DNA of 64,000 nucleotides from an uncultured delta proteobacterium (GCA_903869265.1 CAIPYE010000001.1:62001-126000), one strand, 5' to 3'; shown: positions 45,262-55,629, counted from the first letter of the stretch. The notes: a model not told the origin generated them from the sequence alone. Numbers and translations are program-made.

Positions 45262-45444
45262 TTACTCTGCGGTCAACTTGACAACAGTACGGCCCTTGTA
45301 TGACCCGCAGCCAGGACAAAGACGGTGCGGAAGCTTGGGCTCGCCACACTCGGAGCAGGTGGAAACAGTTACGCCACACAGAGCATCGTGAGAACGACGT
45401 ATTCTGGTACGAGCATGGGAGTGTCTTCTTTTCGGTAAGGCCAT
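45262..45444 (-). CDS. rpmF: 50S ribosomal protein L32
   Basis: 60 residues. Start MALPKRRHSHARTRIRRSHDAL and the zinc ribbon CSECGEPKLPHRLCPGCGSYKGR are typical of L32. GGAGG lies about 7 nt before the ATG. It precedes plsX, and the yceD gene is upstream across 174 bp. Confidence 0.98.
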   Translation of the reverse strand: MALPKRRHSHARTRIRRSHDALCGVTVSTCSECGEPKLPHRLCPGCGSYKGRTVVKLTAE

Positions 45445-45618
45445 TTCTTTTCCTCCAAGTGGAAAGATCTCGGTTACAGCTTGTTGTCTGTAACGGGTTT
45501 CTCAAAAAAACTCAACAGGTTCAACACAAATAACACGGTTTTTTTTGCTTTGCGATGCCAATGGACCACGGGAATGAACAGGCGCGTTTCAGCAAATATC
45601 GCTTCGGAAAATCACCCT

Positions 45619-46137
45619 TCACTGGTTCTTCAATTTTGCCAAAACGTTGAATGGAGATGCGCCTGCCCCTCTGGCACAATCACACGGACAACGACTCAGG
45701 TTCGCCCCGCACTCCGAACACAGCCCCTGACACTTGTCACTGCAGAGTCTTTTCGCTGGCAAGCCAAGATACACCTGCTGCGCAAGCACGGAAAAAACAT
45801 CCACAACAGGCTCCGCAAGATAAACGACATCCAAATCGCTGCCCTTGCAAAAGTATTCCGAAGCAAGACCCGCCTTTTCCTCTTTGGCAAGCAATTCAAA
45901 AACAACCTCAAATTCTTCGGCCAAGGTATGGGCAAAAGACTCAAGGCAACGATCGCATTCAAGAACAACCAAAAGGCGCATGGTGCCAGCAAGCAGAATC
46001 CGCCCGCCCTCTTTTCTTAGAGAAACGGTACACACTCCCGGACCTTGACAGACGACTTCATGACCAGGAACCCAAGAATCATCGTCAATACTAAAAAAAA
46101 GGCCGTCTGCCGGTATTTCGTCCCACTTGATCCGCAC
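45619..46137 (-). CDS. yceD: YceD/DUF177 family protein
   Basis: 172 residues. Central LVVLECDRCLESFAHTLAEEFEVVF and C-terminal CSDKCQGLCSECGANLSRCPCD (Cys-rich end, probably metal-binding) are the DUF177 pattern. In most bacteria it stands directly before rpmF, as here, and has been linked to 23S rRNA processing or L32 assembly in some species. It appears to begin the long rpmF-plsX-fab gene train. Confidence 0.9.
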   Translation of the reverse strand: MRIKWDEIPADGLFFSIDDDSWVPGHEVVCQGPGVCTVSLRKEGGRILLAGTMRLLVVLECDRCLESFAHTLAEEFEVVFELLAKEEKAGLASEYFCKGSDLDVVYLAEPVVDVFSVLAQQVYLGLPAKRLCSDKCQGLCSECGANLSRCPCDCARGAGASPFNVLAKLKNQ

Positions 46138-46311
46138 ATATCACCTGTTCGCAATGCGAAAAATAGAACAGATTAATATAAATAAACACGGCTCATTGTC
46201 AAGCAAATTCGCCATCAGACCTTTTTTCTCATTGCGCACACGTCCAATGGAAGCGGCGTCTTCGACGCGCAAGGCAATCATTACTTGAACAAAAAAGAGG
46301 AATTACAAAGG

Positions 46312-46785
46312 TTACAACAACCGGGAGAGACGGTCGCTCGCCTTACTTAGGCGATGACCAAGCACATGAATAATCCGTCGGAGAAATTTCAAGCCAAGAG
46401 CAGGCGCCTGCTTCAACATCAGTTCCATATTTTCCTGAGAGAGGACCAAGAGATGACTCGTTTCCGTGGCAACAACGGTGGCATGCCGACGCCCCCCGTC
46501 AACAACGGAAATCTCACCGACCAAGCTTCCCCGCTCAAACACGGCAACCAGGATGGGTCTACCAGGGAATATCCCCTCCATCTTGACGGCAAGTTTCCCC
46601 TTGACTAGAAACCCCAGAAAATCACCGGAATCCCCATTTTTCATCACAATTTCCGCGGACTGCCACTCTCGGAACTCAAGATAGGCACACAACTCACCCA
46701 TTTCTTCTGTGGATAAAAAAGAAAATATATCTTTCAACTCTTCAGGCCTGTATCTCCCAAAAAGCTTTTCTTCAACGGTAACCAT
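46312..46785 (-). CDS. Cyclic nucleotide-binding (CNMP) domain protein
   Basis: 157 residues, a single Crp-like beta-roll domain (LCAYLEFREWQSAEIVMKNGDSGDFLGFLVKGKLAV and GSLVGEISVVDGGRRHATVVATETSHLLVLSQENMELML). The phosphate-binding cassette reads GEISVVDGGRRHATV, close to the GExALL-PRxATV consensus but with changes. There is no DNA-binding domain. It starts 6 bp after mlaC, so it is probably the last gene of the Mla operon. A role in regulating transport is possible but unproven. Confidence 0.85.
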   Translation of the reverse strand: MVTVEEKLFGRYRPEELKDIFSFLSTEEMGELCAYLEFREWQSAEIVMKNGDSGDFLGFLVKGKLAVKMEGIFPGRPILVAVFERGSLVGEISVVDGGRRHATVVATETSHLLVLSQENMELMLKQAPALGLKFLRRIIHVLGHRLSKASDRLSRLL

Positions 46786-46791
46786 TTGCGC

Positions 46792-47424
46792 TTATTCAGC
46801 AGCCCCCTTATTGACTTTCTCTTCAAGTCTGGCAATAAGTCCGGCAAAATCCTCCTTACTCAGAATACTGGCAAACTGGGTCCGGTAATTATTCACCAGA
46901 CTCACTCCCTCCACTTCCACATCATAAACCATCCAGTGGTCATCGCTGTTTTTGAGCATATAATTAACCGGGGTTTCCACATTCTTGCGGACCAACTCAC
47001 TGTAAACGATGGCCTTGCTCCCCTGTAAGGCAGCTTTCTTAAAGACGACTTTTTCCCCGGAGTAGGTATCTATTTTGGCTATGTATGTGTTCTCCAGTAG
47101 TTTCTTGAACAAGGAGACAAATCGATCCTGCTCTTGAGGATTTCTATCCTTCCAGTGCCTAGCCAACGCACGTTGGGCCATCTCTCGAAAATCAAACTTC
47201 TTTTCGACAATAGCCACCACACGATTTTTCCTCTCCACCTTGCGAGACGGCCCAGCGAGTTTCTCATCCTGAAGAATCGAAATAATTTCGTCAACTGCAT
47301 CCTTTATGAAAACAACAGGATCGGTTGCCGCAGCGCGGGAAGTACCCTGATGTAAAACAAAGATAGCGATTGCCAGAATAATTACCGAAAGAAACTTCAG
47401 ATACCATTTATTGCTATTTTTCAT
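46792..47424 (-). CDS. mlaC: MlaC-type periplasmic phospholipid-binding protein
   Basis: 210 residues from ATG 47424 (MKNSNKWYLKF), with AGGGG 6 nt upstream. A signal peptide (VIILAIAIFVLHQGTSRAAA) is followed by the Ttg2D/MlaC domain: FDFREMAQRALARHWKDRNPQEQDRFVSLFKKLLENTY and VNYMLKNSDDHWMVYDVEVEGVSLVNNYRTQFASIL, typical elements. MlaC ferries phospholipid between the outer-membrane MlaA and the inner-membrane MlaFED complex. Confidence 0.93.
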   Translation of the reverse strand: MKNSNKWYLKFLSVIILAIAIFVLHQGTSRAAATDPVVFIKDAVDEIISILQDEKLAGPSRKVERKNRVVAIVEKKFDFREMAQRALARHWKDRNPQEQDRFVSLFKKLLENTYIAKIDTYSGEKVVFKKAALQGSKAIVYSELVRKNVETPVNYMLKNSDDHWMVYDVEVEGVSLVNNYRTQFASILSKEDFAGLIARLEEKVNKGAAE

Positions 47425-47459
47425 TTTCGCCCCTACAATCCTTCCTTGGGTTGCTAACA

Positions 47460-48557
47460 TTATTGAACAACCCTGGCTTCGCTGAATCCAGCGGCACAGA
47501 GTCTTTGCTCCTCCTGCTTGGCAATCTCAAACTTATGCCCTACAGGAACCTGTAAGGCATAAAAGTTATAGCCTCCCCGGTCATACACCTTGACAACCGC
47601 CTCTGTATCCATGGCAAGCAATTTTTGGCGCATAGCCAGAACCTGTTCTGCGTCGACCGAGGTTCCAACCTGGACAAAAAAATCGTCAACCAAAACTGGC
47701 GCTGAATCCAATTCTTGAGAAACCGGCACAGGCATATTCTGGGCGTATGTTTTTTCAATCCTATCAGATGAAGAGATATACACGGAGTCACTGCCCACGG
47801 CAACATCATGTATTTTCTTCTGCCGATACTGACGATATGCATCGCGCAAGGACACATAAGGATCAATGGCGGACTCCTTAAAATCTTCGTAATCCCCCAA
47901 CGTGAGGGAGGTATTATTCACTTCCTTGCCTGCCTCTATAGCCACCCCAGCACCAGCGTCAGACATGGCCAGATAGGACACTGGGCTCAAGAAAAAATCC
48001 CCTGCCAGACCAATGGTATCACGCACATTCGACGGTCCGAAGAAAGGCCAACAGATATAGATGCCTTCTCCGAGCCCATACACCCCCAAGGTTTGCCCCA
48101 GATCCTCATCCTTGGGAGACAGGCCAAACTCGTTTTTTGCAGGATCGGCAAGACCGGCAATACCAAGAGTAGAGTTGATAACAAAACGGGCGGTTTCAAC
48201 CCCACTGTTCACAACTTTTCCCTGTAGGAGATTGTTCACAATCCGAACCGGCGCCAGAAGATTTTTCAAAAAGCTCCGCACACACATGCGCACATCTTCG
48301 GCTATGAGATAAGCATATCCCTGGGACACTGGCTTGACCGCCCAAAAATAAAGCTTGTCGTTAAAATGATAGAAGGCTCGATTAACCGGCTCCAGCGGAT
48401 CAGAGACGAGACCAATGTCCTGTTCTTCCCCAAAAGTCGGCTCATCATTACCTGTAACGCCCTGCCCCAAAACCACGGACATCGACCCCAACCAGATCGC
48501 CAGGCAACAGAAACATATTCTGCATAGTTGTGGAAAAAAGCTGTCACGATTTTTCAT
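47460..48557 (-). CDS. mlaA: MlaA (VacJ) family protein with C-terminal SPOR-like domain
   Basis: 365 residues. After a signal peptide (LCRICFCCLAIWLGSMSVVLG, with no clear lipobox in the usual position) comes the MlaA domain: DPLEPVNRAFYHFNDKLYFWAVKPV, RSFLKNLLAPVRIVNNLLQGK, STLGIAGLADPAKNEFGLSPKDEDLGQTLGVYGLGEG and the Trp-Pro-Phe-Phe-Gly-Pro-Ser motif. It removes outer-leaflet phospholipids at the outer membrane. The last ~80 residues (DDFFVQVGTSVDAEQVLAMRQKLLA...FYALQVPVG) look like a SPOR peptidoglycan-binding repeat, an addition absent from E. coli MlaA. Confidence 0.9.
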   Translation of the reverse strand: MKNRDSFFPQLCRICFCCLAIWLGSMSVVLGQGVTGNDEPTFGEEQDIGLVSDPLEPVNRAFYHFNDKLYFWAVKPVSQGYAYLIAEDVRMCVRSFLKNLLAPVRIVNNLLQGKVVNSGVETARFVINSTLGIAGLADPAKNEFGLSPKDEDLGQTLGVYGLGEGIYICWPFFGPSNVRDTIGLAGDFFLSPVSYLAMSDAGAGVAIEAGKEVNNTSLTLGDYEDFKESAIDPYVSLRDAYRQYRQKKIHDVAVGSDSVYISSSDRIEKTYAQNMPVPVSQELDSAPVLVDDFFVQVGTSVDAEQVLAMRQKLLAMDTEAVVKVYDRGGYNFYALQVPVGHKFEIAKQEEQRLCAAGFSEARVVQ

Positions 48558-48740
48558 GGTCGCCCTCTGTAACCCTAGTTGCTGAACTAGCTGATTTTTT
48601 TATCACCAAGCCCAGCTGAGCAGGACACACAAGCTGTGTGATACTAAAAAAACAGCGTACCTAGTTATGTATGCCAGATACGCCGGTTTTTTAAAAGAAA
48701 TTAAAAACAACCCCGCCACAATCCGAAACCAAGCAGGTCC

Positions 48741-49187
48741 TCAGACCTTGCCGAAAATATATTTACTCACCAGTTCCTCAAGATCAACAGCAGACTCTGT
48801 TTCCGTGATAACACCGCCATCAACCAGCAATTCTTCCGAGCCACCCTGAGAAATTTTGATATATTTATCCCCGATAATCCCCTGGGTTTTAATTGAAGCG
48901 ATTGCGTCATCGGTAATCTTTACCCCGTTATTGATCTGAAGCTGTACTTGGGCCTGATCATTTTCGCCCAAGGAGATATTGCTTACCTTGCCGACATTAA
49001 CCCCTGCCATTTCAACCAGGGCTCCGCGCTTAAGGCCTGAAACATTGCCAAAATTCGCCCGAACTGAGTATGTCTTCTCCATTGAAAACACTGAAAACTC
49101 GCCCAATTGCAGAGACATATAAGCAAAAGCCAGAAAACCTGTCAGAACAAAGAGCCCAACAATCGCATCAAAATTTATTTTTTTCAT
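48741..49187 (-). CDS. mlaD: MlaD-type MCE domain protein
   Basis: 148 residues. One N-terminal TM helix (AIVGLFVLTGFLAFAYMSL) is followed by an MCE domain (VRANFGNVSGLKRGALVEMAGVNVGKVSNISL...ASIKTQGIIGDKYIKISQGG). It forms the hexameric ring of the MlaFED(B) complex in the periplasm. It lies 5 bp after mlaF. A 183-bp gap to mlaA holds short palindromes (for example around ACACAAGCTGTGTG) but no gene. Confidence 0.95.
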   Translation of the reverse strand: MKKINFDAIVGLFVLTGFLAFAYMSLQLGEFSVFSMEKTYSVRANFGNVSGLKRGALVEMAGVNVGKVSNISLGENDQAQVQLQINNGVKITDDAIASIKTQGIIGDKYIKISQGGSEELLVDGGVITETESAVDLEELVSKYIFGKV

Positions 49188-49192
49188 ACCCT

Positions 49193-49960
49193 TTATTCCA
49201 TCTCCCTGCTTAAATAAACCTTCCCCATAGTACTCTGCACAAAGGCCTGAATCTCTGGAAGTTCACTCTGTTGAATATCCTCAGGGCTGGCAAATGTGTT
49301 GAACTTGCCCTTATTAACCAAAATAACCTGATCAGCCAAATTGAAAATTTTAGGAATATCGTGACTGACTATAATTGAGGTATATCCGAATTTCTTCTGG
49401 GTCTCCAGAAAAAGCTGATAAATTTCAAGGGATTTCTCGGGATCAAGGCCCGTGGTCGGCTCATCAAAAAGCATTATTTCCGGCTGCAACATCAGTGCCC
49501 TGGCAAGCCCCACCCTTTTTCTCATGCCGCCGCTCAATTGGGCCGGATATTTGTCCTCATGCCCCGTGAGACCAAGTTGCGCCAGGGTGGCAAGCACCCG
49601 CGTCCGAATCTCCTCGCGCCCCAGTCGTGTCCGCTCTTCAAGAGGCAGAGCCACATTGGCAAAAACAGTCAAGGAATCCAGAAGCGCCGACCCCTGAAAA
49701 AGGACGCCGAATTTTGTCCGAATCTCGTTCAGCGCCTTGCCACGCATCCGGGAGATATCCTGCCCACCCACCAGAATCTGCCCGGAATCCGGTCGCAAAA
49801 GCCCGAGGATGAGCTTCATGGTCACACTTTTCCCCTGGCCACTCGGTCCGGCTATAACCGTGGTTTTGCCGGAATTGATCATCAGGTTAACCCTGTCAAG
49901 AATGGTCTGCCGACCAAAGGATTTTACGACATCTTTGAACTGAATAACAGCCTGGCTCAT
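49193..49960 (-). CDS. mlaF: MlaF-type ABC transporter ATP-binding protein
   Basis: 255 residues. Walker A GPSGQGKSVTMKL, signature LSGGMRKRVGLARAL, Walker B IMLFDEPTTGLDPEKS and switch His in IIVSHD. The GPSGxGKS form and GLDPEKS are typical of the Mla/Ttg2A class. It drives lipid transfer with MlaE. It overlaps mlaE by 4 nt. Confidence 0.96.
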   Translation of the reverse strand: MSQAVIQFKDVVKSFGRQTILDRVNLMINSGKTTVIAGPSGQGKSVTMKLILGLLRPDSGQILVGGQDISRMRGKALNEIRTKFGVLFQGSALLDSLTVFANVALPLEERTRLGREEIRTRVLATLAQLGLTGHEDKYPAQLSGGMRKRVGLARALMLQPEIMLFDEPTTGLDPEKSLEIYQLFLETQKKFGYTSIIVSHDIPKIFNLADQVILVNKGKFNTFASPEDIQQSELPEIQAFVQSTMGKVYLSREME

Positions 49961-50745
49961 AACAGTATCGCCGTAAGCAGATAGTCCCAGATAAGAATCG
50001 CGACGGAAGAAAGAACAACTGCCTGCGTGGTCACCTTGCTCACACCCTCAGCGCCAAAACCGGCCCCCCGGATAACGTGAACAAAATACCCTCGCCCCGC
50101 ACACACCCAGACGATCACCAGGGCAAAAACAAAAGATTTTATGATACCCATGTTTATATCTTGATTCACAACACTCTGCTCCATGCCAGACCAATACGCC
50201 CCGGGATTGACCCCCAACAAGCCGCACCCGGCCAGATACCCGCCGAAGATACCGACACCATTAAAGAAAACGGTGAGAATCGGAACCGAGATGAGCGTGG
50301 CAAGAAACTTTGGCGTGATGAGATAACGGAAAGGATCGATGGCCATACATTCGAGGGCATCAAGCTGTTCGCTATTGCGCATGATCCCGATTTCGGCACA
50401 CATGGCCGACCCGGCGCGCCCGGTGACCATCAGTGCCGTCAAAACCGGGCCAAGCTCACGGAGCAAGGACAGGGAAACCGCCGATCCCAAAGCGCCTTCC
50501 GACCCGAATTTACGCAAGGTATAATATCCCTGCAACCCAAGGACCATCCCAGTGAACCCTGCAACAAAAAATATAACCCAGAAAGAATTAGCACCGATCA
50601 GGCGAACCTGGCGAATCATGGCGGAAAATCGAAACGGCCTCTTAAAGACGCCGCCAAGACCAAAAACCAAAAACGACCCCATTCGGCCCAGATCTTCCAG
50701 GAGCCATATGGTATTGCTTCCAATTTTTTCCAGGTAACGGATCAT
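49957..50745 (-). CDS. mlaE: MlaE-type phospholipid ABC permease
   Basis: 262 residues from ATG 50745 (MIRYLEKIG), with GAGGAG three nt before it; an earlier in-frame ATG at 50844 would add 33 unconserved residues. The MlaE signatures are present: FVAGFTGMVLGLQGYYTLRKFGSE, LGPVLTALMVTGRAGSAMCAEIGIMRNSEQLDALECMAIDP and five to six TM segments. It is the first gene of the mlaE-F-D-A-C series and lies downstream of the tRNA-Asp terminator. Confidence 0.94.
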   Translation of the reverse strand: MIRYLEKIGSNTIWLLEDLGRMGSFLVFGLGGVFKRPFRFSAMIRQVRLIGANSFWVIFFVAGFTGMVLGLQGYYTLRKFGSEGALGSAVSLSLLRELGPVLTALMVTGRAGSAMCAEIGIMRNSEQLDALECMAIDPFRYLITPKFLATLISVPILTVFFNGVGIFGGYLAGCGLLGVNPGAYWSGMEQSVVNQDINMGIIKSFVFALVIVWVCAGRGYFVHVIRGAGFGAEGVSKVTTQAVVLSSVAILIWDYLLTAILL

Positions 50746-50924
50746 AGACTCCTCGGGCAGGGTTTTGTGCAACAACACGTTTCCCTGCAAACCATTATGG
50801 TAAACTTCATGCATCAGCCGGTTATTCGGCTTGCAACATCCCATAAAAATTTAATTTTACTCATGGGATACAAGCGGTGTCAAGCATTTGCTCCATGGAA
50901 AGCGGAAAACCTGGGACAACAGAT

Positions 50925-50960
50925 CAAAAAAAAGGGATTAGCTGTAATGGCTAATCCCTT
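50925..50960 (-). terminator. Terminator of the tRNA-Val-tRNA-Asp transcript
   Basis: On the minus strand AAGGGATTAGC and GCTAATCCCTT form an 11-bp perfect stem with loop CATTACA, followed by eight T (A-run from 50926 on the plus strand). It is 12 bp beyond the tRNA-Asp 3' end. Confidence 0.93.
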
Positions 50961-50972
50961 GATTCTTTTGTA

Positions 50973-51049
50973 TGGCGGAGTGGACGGGGCTCGAACCCGC
51001 GACCCCCGGCGTGACAGGCCGGTATTCTAACCAACTGAACTACCACTCC
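50973..51049 (-). tRNA. tRNA-Asp (GUC)
   Basis: 77 nt with encoded CCA. Acceptor GGAGTGG pairs with CCACTCC; anticodon loop CTGTCAC gives GUC; T-loop TTCGAGC. It is 5 bp after tRNA-Val on the same strand. Confidence 0.97.
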
Positions 51050-51054
51050 TCTTG

Positions 51055-51130
51055 TGGTGGGCGAAACAGGGATCGAACCTGTGACCCTCGGCTTGTAAGG
51101 CCGATGCTCTCCCAGCTGAGCTATTCGCCC
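51055..51130 (-). tRNA. tRNA-Val (UAC)
   Basis: 76 nt with encoded CCA. Acceptor GGGCGAA pairs with TTCGCCC; anticodon loop CTTACAA gives UAC; T-loop TTCGATC. First of a two-tRNA transcript with tRNA-Asp. Confidence 0.97.
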
Positions 51131-51261
51131 CACATGAAGTGTGGCAAGATATACCCTTGCCACCCCTCATCCGTCAAGCAAAAAACTTACCGCATTCCAA
51201 AAATAAAAGACCCACAGGCGGCGTCAGATTCTTCTTTCCGCATGCGGACAAAAAACCTCTC

Positions 51262-53682
51262 TTAATGAGCCACATTGCTTGACGGAAGCACTCCTTCCAC
51301 ACCAAGACCGCCGAAAGGAATCTCCTTGAAAAGGATATCCCCTTCTTGGAGCACCAAGGCCTTAGCCAGCACTTCATCCACATGCTCAACCAGTTCCACG
51401 GTGAGCCCCTTGAGTACTTTTGCCGGTATTTCGTTGAGATCCGCTTCATTCTCCCGAGGAATCAGAACATGCTTAATATTCCCCCGTCGTGCGGCAAGGA
51501 GTTTTTCGGTGAGCCCGCCAATGGGCAAAATCCTGCCACGCAGGGTAATCTCGCCGGTCATGGCGATATCCCGCCGGACCGGAAGCTTGAGTAAGGCGGA
51601 AACCATCGAGGTCGCCATGGTAATCCCGGCAGACGGCCCATCCTTGGGAATGGCCCCTTCCGGCACGTGGATATGGATGTCAAGCTTCTGATAAAAATCA
51701 GGCAATAGGCCAAGCTGCAAGGCACGGGTCCGCACATAGCTCAAAGCCGCCTGAGCGGATTCCTGCATAACATCGCCAAGCTTTCCGGTCACGGTTAGAT
51801 TCCCTTTTCCTGGCATCAGAGCCGTCTCTATCTGCAGCAACTCGCCTCCCACCTCGGTCCAGGCCAGACCGGTGGTGAGGCCAACCTTGTCCCGCTCCTC
51901 GGCCAGACCGAAACGGTACCTGACCCCACCCAGATACTTGGCAATGGCCGCATCGTTCAGCCGATATCGCTTGTCCGTCTTTTTCTTTTGCCTGTCCCGG
52001 GCCACCTTGCGACAGACCGAGGCAATGGTGCGCTCAAGATTCCGGACCCCCGCCTCCCGGGTGTATCTCCGGATAATCTCAAGAATCGCGCCATCGTTGA
52101 AGGTAATATCCTCCCGCCCAAAGCCGTTGGCCTCCAGCTGCTTCGGCACCAGAAAGCCCTGGGCGATGTGCAGCTTATCCTCTTCCGTGTAGCCATTGAG
52201 CTTGATCACCTCCATCCGATCCTGAAGCGGAGCAGGGATGGCATGCAGATTGTTGGCGGTGGTCACGAAAAAAACCCCGGACAGATCATAGTCGAGATCA
52301 AGATAATGATCGTTGAACGCGACGTTCTGTTCCGGGTCCAACACCTCCAGCAGGGCGGAAGAAGGGTCGCCCCGAAAATCCATGCTCATCTTGTCCACCT
52401 CATCGAGGCAGATTACCGGATTCACGACCTTCGCCTTCTGCATGGACTGGATAATCTTGCCCGGCAAGGCCCCGATATAGGTGCGGCGGTGCCCTCGAAT
52501 TTCGGCCTCGTCACGAACCCCACCAAGGGAAAGCCGAACGAATTTGCGCCCCATGGCGCAGGCCAGGGACTTGCACAGCGAGGTTTTCCCTACGCCCGGG
52601 GGGCCAACCAGACAGAGGATCGGCCCTTTGATTTTCTCAACCTGGGCCTGCACGGCAAGATATTCGAGGATTCGCTCCTTGGGCTTCAAAAGACCATGGT
52701 GGTCCTGGGCAAGGATTTCCTCTGCCTCCAGAATATCGATCTTCTCTTCGGTTTTTTCCCGCCAGGGCAGACTGAGGATGCAGTCGATATAATTGCGAAC
52801 CACCGTAGCCTCAGCCGACATGGCAGGCATCATCTTCAACTTCTTGAATTCCTGCTCCAACTTAACGCGAGCCGCTTCGGGCAGGTTTTTCTCCTGAATC
52901 GCCTTGTCCAGCGCCTCAAGCTCGGAAGAAGCATCCTCGGCGCCGCCCATTTCTTTCTGGATGGCGCGAAGCTGCTCCGCCAGAAAGTAATCCTTCTGGG
53001 TCTTATCCATTTTTTTCTTGACCCTGGCTCGGATAATCTCCTCAAGCTCGGCGATCTCTATTTCCTTATGAATAAGGGACAACACCTGCTCCAACCGCCC
53101 AACAACCGAAAAATTAGCGAGGATCTCCTGTTTTTCCTGCACATTCAGGGGCAGATGCGCGGCCAGGACATCCACAAATTTTGCGGGCCTCTCAATGCGG
53201 GCTAAGGATTTGATAACCTCGGCCGGCACCTTTTTGTTGTATTTGACGTACTCCTTGAAGCTTGTCTGGATCTCCCGCACATAGGCGGTTGCTTCCAGTC
53301 CACCCTCGTCCTCGGCCTCCTCGCCTGCAAGCTGCACAACAAAATAGTCGGGATTGGGCAGGTGCTTTATAATCCTGCCCCTTCTTTTGCCTTCAACCAA
53401 AGCCTTGATTGTGCCATCGGGCAAACGGAGCAGTTGCATAACCGTGGCCACGGTTCCCACCGCATGCACGCTATCCTCGGTGGGATCGTCCTCGGCCGCG
53501 TCCTTTTGCGTTACCAAAAAAATCTCAGACCGCTTGGCCATTGCCTCTTCAAGGGCTTTTATGGAGCGCTCTCGGCCAACCACCAACGGCGCCACCATAT
53601 AAGGGAAGATCACGATATCCCGCAAGGGCATCATCGGATAGGCAACTTTCTGTTCGGAATCAGACTCAACCATAATGACCAA
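51262..53682 (-). CDS. lon: ATP-dependent protease Lon
   Basis: 806 residues, full length. The N-terminal substrate domain starts [24 protein letters not shown]. The AAA+ domain has Walker [14 protein letters not shown] and Walker [11 protein letters not shown]. The C-terminal protease domain has the Ser-Lys dyad, Ser in [14 protein letters not shown] and Lys in [13 protein letters not shown]. It degrades misfolded and regulatory proteins in the cytoplasm. It is the last gene of the tig-clpP-clpX-lon group; 36 bp separate it from clpX. Confidence 0.98.
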   Translation of the reverse strand: MVIMVESDSEQKVAYPMMPLRDIVIFPYMVAPLVVGRERSIKALEEAMAKRSEIFLVTQKDAAEDDPTEDSVHAVGTVATVMQLLRLPDGTIKALVEGKRRGRIIKHLPNPDYFVVQLAGEEAEDEGGLEATAYVREIQTSFKEYVKYNKKVPAEVIKSLARIERPAKFVDVLAAHLPLNVQEKQEILANFSVVGRLEQVLSLIHKEIEIAELEEIIRARVKKKMDKTQKDYFLAEQLRAIQKEMGGAEDASSELEALDKAIQEKNLPEAARVKLEQEFKKLKMMPAMSAEATVVRNYIDCILSLPWREKTEEKIDILEAEEILAQDHHGLLKPKERILEYLAVQAQVEKIKGPILCLVGPPGVGKTSLCKSLACAMGRKFVRLSLGGVRDEAEIRGHRRTYIGALPGKIIQSMQKAKVVNPVICLDEVDKMSMDFRGDPSSALLEVLDPEQNVAFNDHYLDLDYDLSGVFFVTTANNLHAIPAPLQDRMEVIKLNGYTEEDKLHIAQGFLVPKQLEANGFGREDITFNDGAILEIIRRYTREAGVRNLERTIASVCRKVARDRQKKKTDKRYRLNDAAIAKYLGGVRYRFGLAEERDKVGLTTGLAWTEVGGELLQIETALMPGKGNLTVTGKLGDVMQESAQAALSYVRTRALQLGLLPDFYQKLDIHIHVPEGAIPKDGPSAGITMATSMVSALLKLPVRRDIAMTGEITLRGRILPIGGLTEKLLAARRGNIKHVLIPRENEADLNEIPAKVLKGLTVELVEHVDEVLAKALVLQEGDILFKEIPFGGLGVEGVLPSSNVAH

Positions 53683-53718
53683 TACACCCTTGGTGGTTTT
53701 TATTAACTGCCCAGCGAA

Positions 53719-54984
53719 TCATGCGCTTTTCTTTGTTTCCGCTTCGTTATCGTACAAAATCACCGGATAATCTCCGTTCAGCACCACCTGCTCGCTGATC
53801 ACGCATTCCCGCACATTTTCCTTGGAAGGCAGCTCGTACATGATATCGAGCATCGCCTGCTCCATGACCGTTCGCAAGCCTCGTGCTCCGGACTTTCTTT
53901 TGATCGCCTGCTGGGCGATGGCCTTGAGCGCGCCCTCGGTGAAGCGCAACCGGATATTGTCAAAGGCGAAAAGACGCTCATATTGCTTGGTCAGAGCGTT
54001 TTTCGGCATACGGAGAACACGGACCATATCCTCCTCATCCAGTTCCTCCATGGTCGCCACCACCGGCAAACGACCGACCAACTCCGGAATCAGGCCAAAC
54101 CGCAGCAGGTCTTCCGCCTGAACCTGGGCAAGTATATCTCCCACCGTCTTTTTCGGCTTGCCAACAACCTTGGCCCCAAACCCCATGGACTTGGTGCCGG
54201 TTCGTTGTTTGATCACGCCATCAAGCCCGACAAAGGCTCCGCCACAGATAAACAGAATATTGGTGGTATCAATCTTGATATATTCCTGCTGCGGATGCTT
54301 GCGCCCGCCCTTAGGGGGAACACTGGCCACAGTCCCCTCGATGATCTTCAGCAGAGCCTGCTGCACCCCCTCGCCGGAAACATCACGGGTAATGGAAGCG
54401 CTGTCTGATTTCCGTGCTATCTTATCGATTTCATCGATATAGATGATGCCGCGACTGGCCCGCTGGATATCGTGATCCGCAGCCTGGAGCAGATTAACCA
54501 GGATGTTCTCCACATCTTCGCCAACATAACCCGCTTCGGTCAGGGTGGTGGCGTCGGCCATGGCAAAAGGAACATTGAGAATCTTCGCCAGGGTCTGAGC
54601 CAGAAGCGTCTTTCCACAACCGGTCGGGCCGACCAGCAGAATATTGCTTTTTTGCAATTCGACCTCGCTGCCGTCGTTGCTTCCCTGGGCCTCTATGCGC
54701 TTATAATGATTGTGCACCGCAACCGCGAGAACCTTCTTAGCCTTTTCCTGACCAATTACATGCTCGTCAAGGTGAGCCTTGATGTCATGGGGCTTAAGGG
54801 TCGAAGCCTCCAGTTGCGATTCCAGCGCCTGCTGCCGGTCCTCGGTGACGATCTCATTGCACAGGTCTATGCACTCGTTGCAGATATACACCGTCGGCCC
54901 AGCGATCAGCTTCTTGACCTCGTCCTGGCTTTTGCCGCAAAAAGAACAGGTTACTTCCACTTCGCCATTATGATCTTTTGCCAT
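53719..54984 (-). CDS. clpX: ATP-dependent Clp protease ATP-binding subunit ClpX
   Basis: 421 residues. The N-terminal zinc domain is [30 protein letters not shown]. The AAA+ domain has Walker [16 protein letters not shown], pore loop GYVGED, Walker [11 protein letters not shown] and sensor region. It unfolds tagged proteins for ClpP. The start overlaps the end of clpP by 17 nt. Compare the zinc-finger-less ClpX-like protein at the left edge of the window. Confidence 0.98.
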   Translation of the reverse strand: MAKDHNGEVEVTCSFCGKSQDEVKKLIAGPTVYICNECIDLCNEIVTEDRQQALESQLEASTLKPHDIKAHLDEHVIGQEKAKKVLAVAVHNHYKRIEAQGSNDGSEVELQKSNILLVGPTGCGKTLLAQTLAKILNVPFAMADATTLTEAGYVGEDVENILVNLLQAADHDIQRASRGIIYIDEIDKIARKSDSASITRDVSGEGVQQALLKIIEGTVASVPPKGGRKHPQQEYIKIDTTNILFICGGAFVGLDGVIKQRTGTKSMGFGAKVVGKPKKTVGDILAQVQAEDLLRFGLIPELVGRLPVVATMEELDEEDMVRVLRMPKNALTKQYERLFAFDNIRLRFTEGALKAIAQQAIKRKSGARGLRTVMEQAMLDIMYELPSKENVRECVISEQVVLNGDYPVILYDNEAETKKSA

Positions 54985-55594
54985 AACCTTTCTCCTCTTC
55001 AGGATTCGTTCGCTTCACAAGCACCTTGTCAATTACGCCATAGACTTTGGCTTCCTCAGCGCCCATGAAAAAATCCCGGTCTGTATCAACTTGAATCTTC
55101 TTAATTTTTTGCTTGGTATGATGCGCCAGAATGGAGTTTAGGGCCTGCCGCATCCGCAAAATTTCCTTGGCGTGGATATCAATATCGCTGGCCTGCCCCT
55201 GGAAACCGCCCATGGGCTGGTGCAGCATGATCCGGGAGTTCGGCAACGCATACCGTTTTCCCTCCGTACCCGCGGCGAGGAGCACCGCGCCCATGCTGGC
55301 CGCCTGTCCCATGCACAGGGTGGCAATGTCACACTTCACATAGTGCATTGTATCATAAATTGCCATGCCGGCCGTCACGACCCCCCCGGGGGAATTGATG
55401 TAAAAGGTGATATCCTTATCCGGATCATCGGCTTCCAGAAAAAGGATCTGGGCGATGATTATATTGGCTATATCGTCATTTATGGCCGAACCCAAAAAAA
55501 TAATCCGCTCCTTCAACAACCGGGAATAGATATCATAGGCCCGCTCTCCGCGGGGACTCTGCTCAACAACCATGGGGACGAGATTCATAAACAT
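54968..55594 (-). CDS. clpP: ATP-dependent Clp protease proteolytic subunit ClpP
   Basis: 208 residues. Catalytic Ser100 in [11 protein letters not shown] and His125 in MLHQPMGG, with the Asp in DTDRDFFMG. The N-terminal [30 protein letters not shown] is the usual processing and axial-loop region. It lies between tig and clpX. Confidence 0.98.
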   Translation of the reverse strand: MFMNLVPMVVEQSPRGERAYDIYSRLLKERIIFLGSAINDDIANIIIAQILFLEADDPDKDITFYINSPGGVVTAGMAIYDTMHYVKCDIATLCMGQAASMGAVLLAAGTEGKRYALPNSRIMLHQPMGGFQGQASDIDIHAKEILRMRQALNSILAHHTKQKIKKIQVDTDRDFFMGAEEAKVYGVIDKVLVKRTNPEEEKGYGKRS

Positions 55595-55629
55595 ACTCCT
55601 TCAAAGAATTTCGGGGAATCACTCACGCC

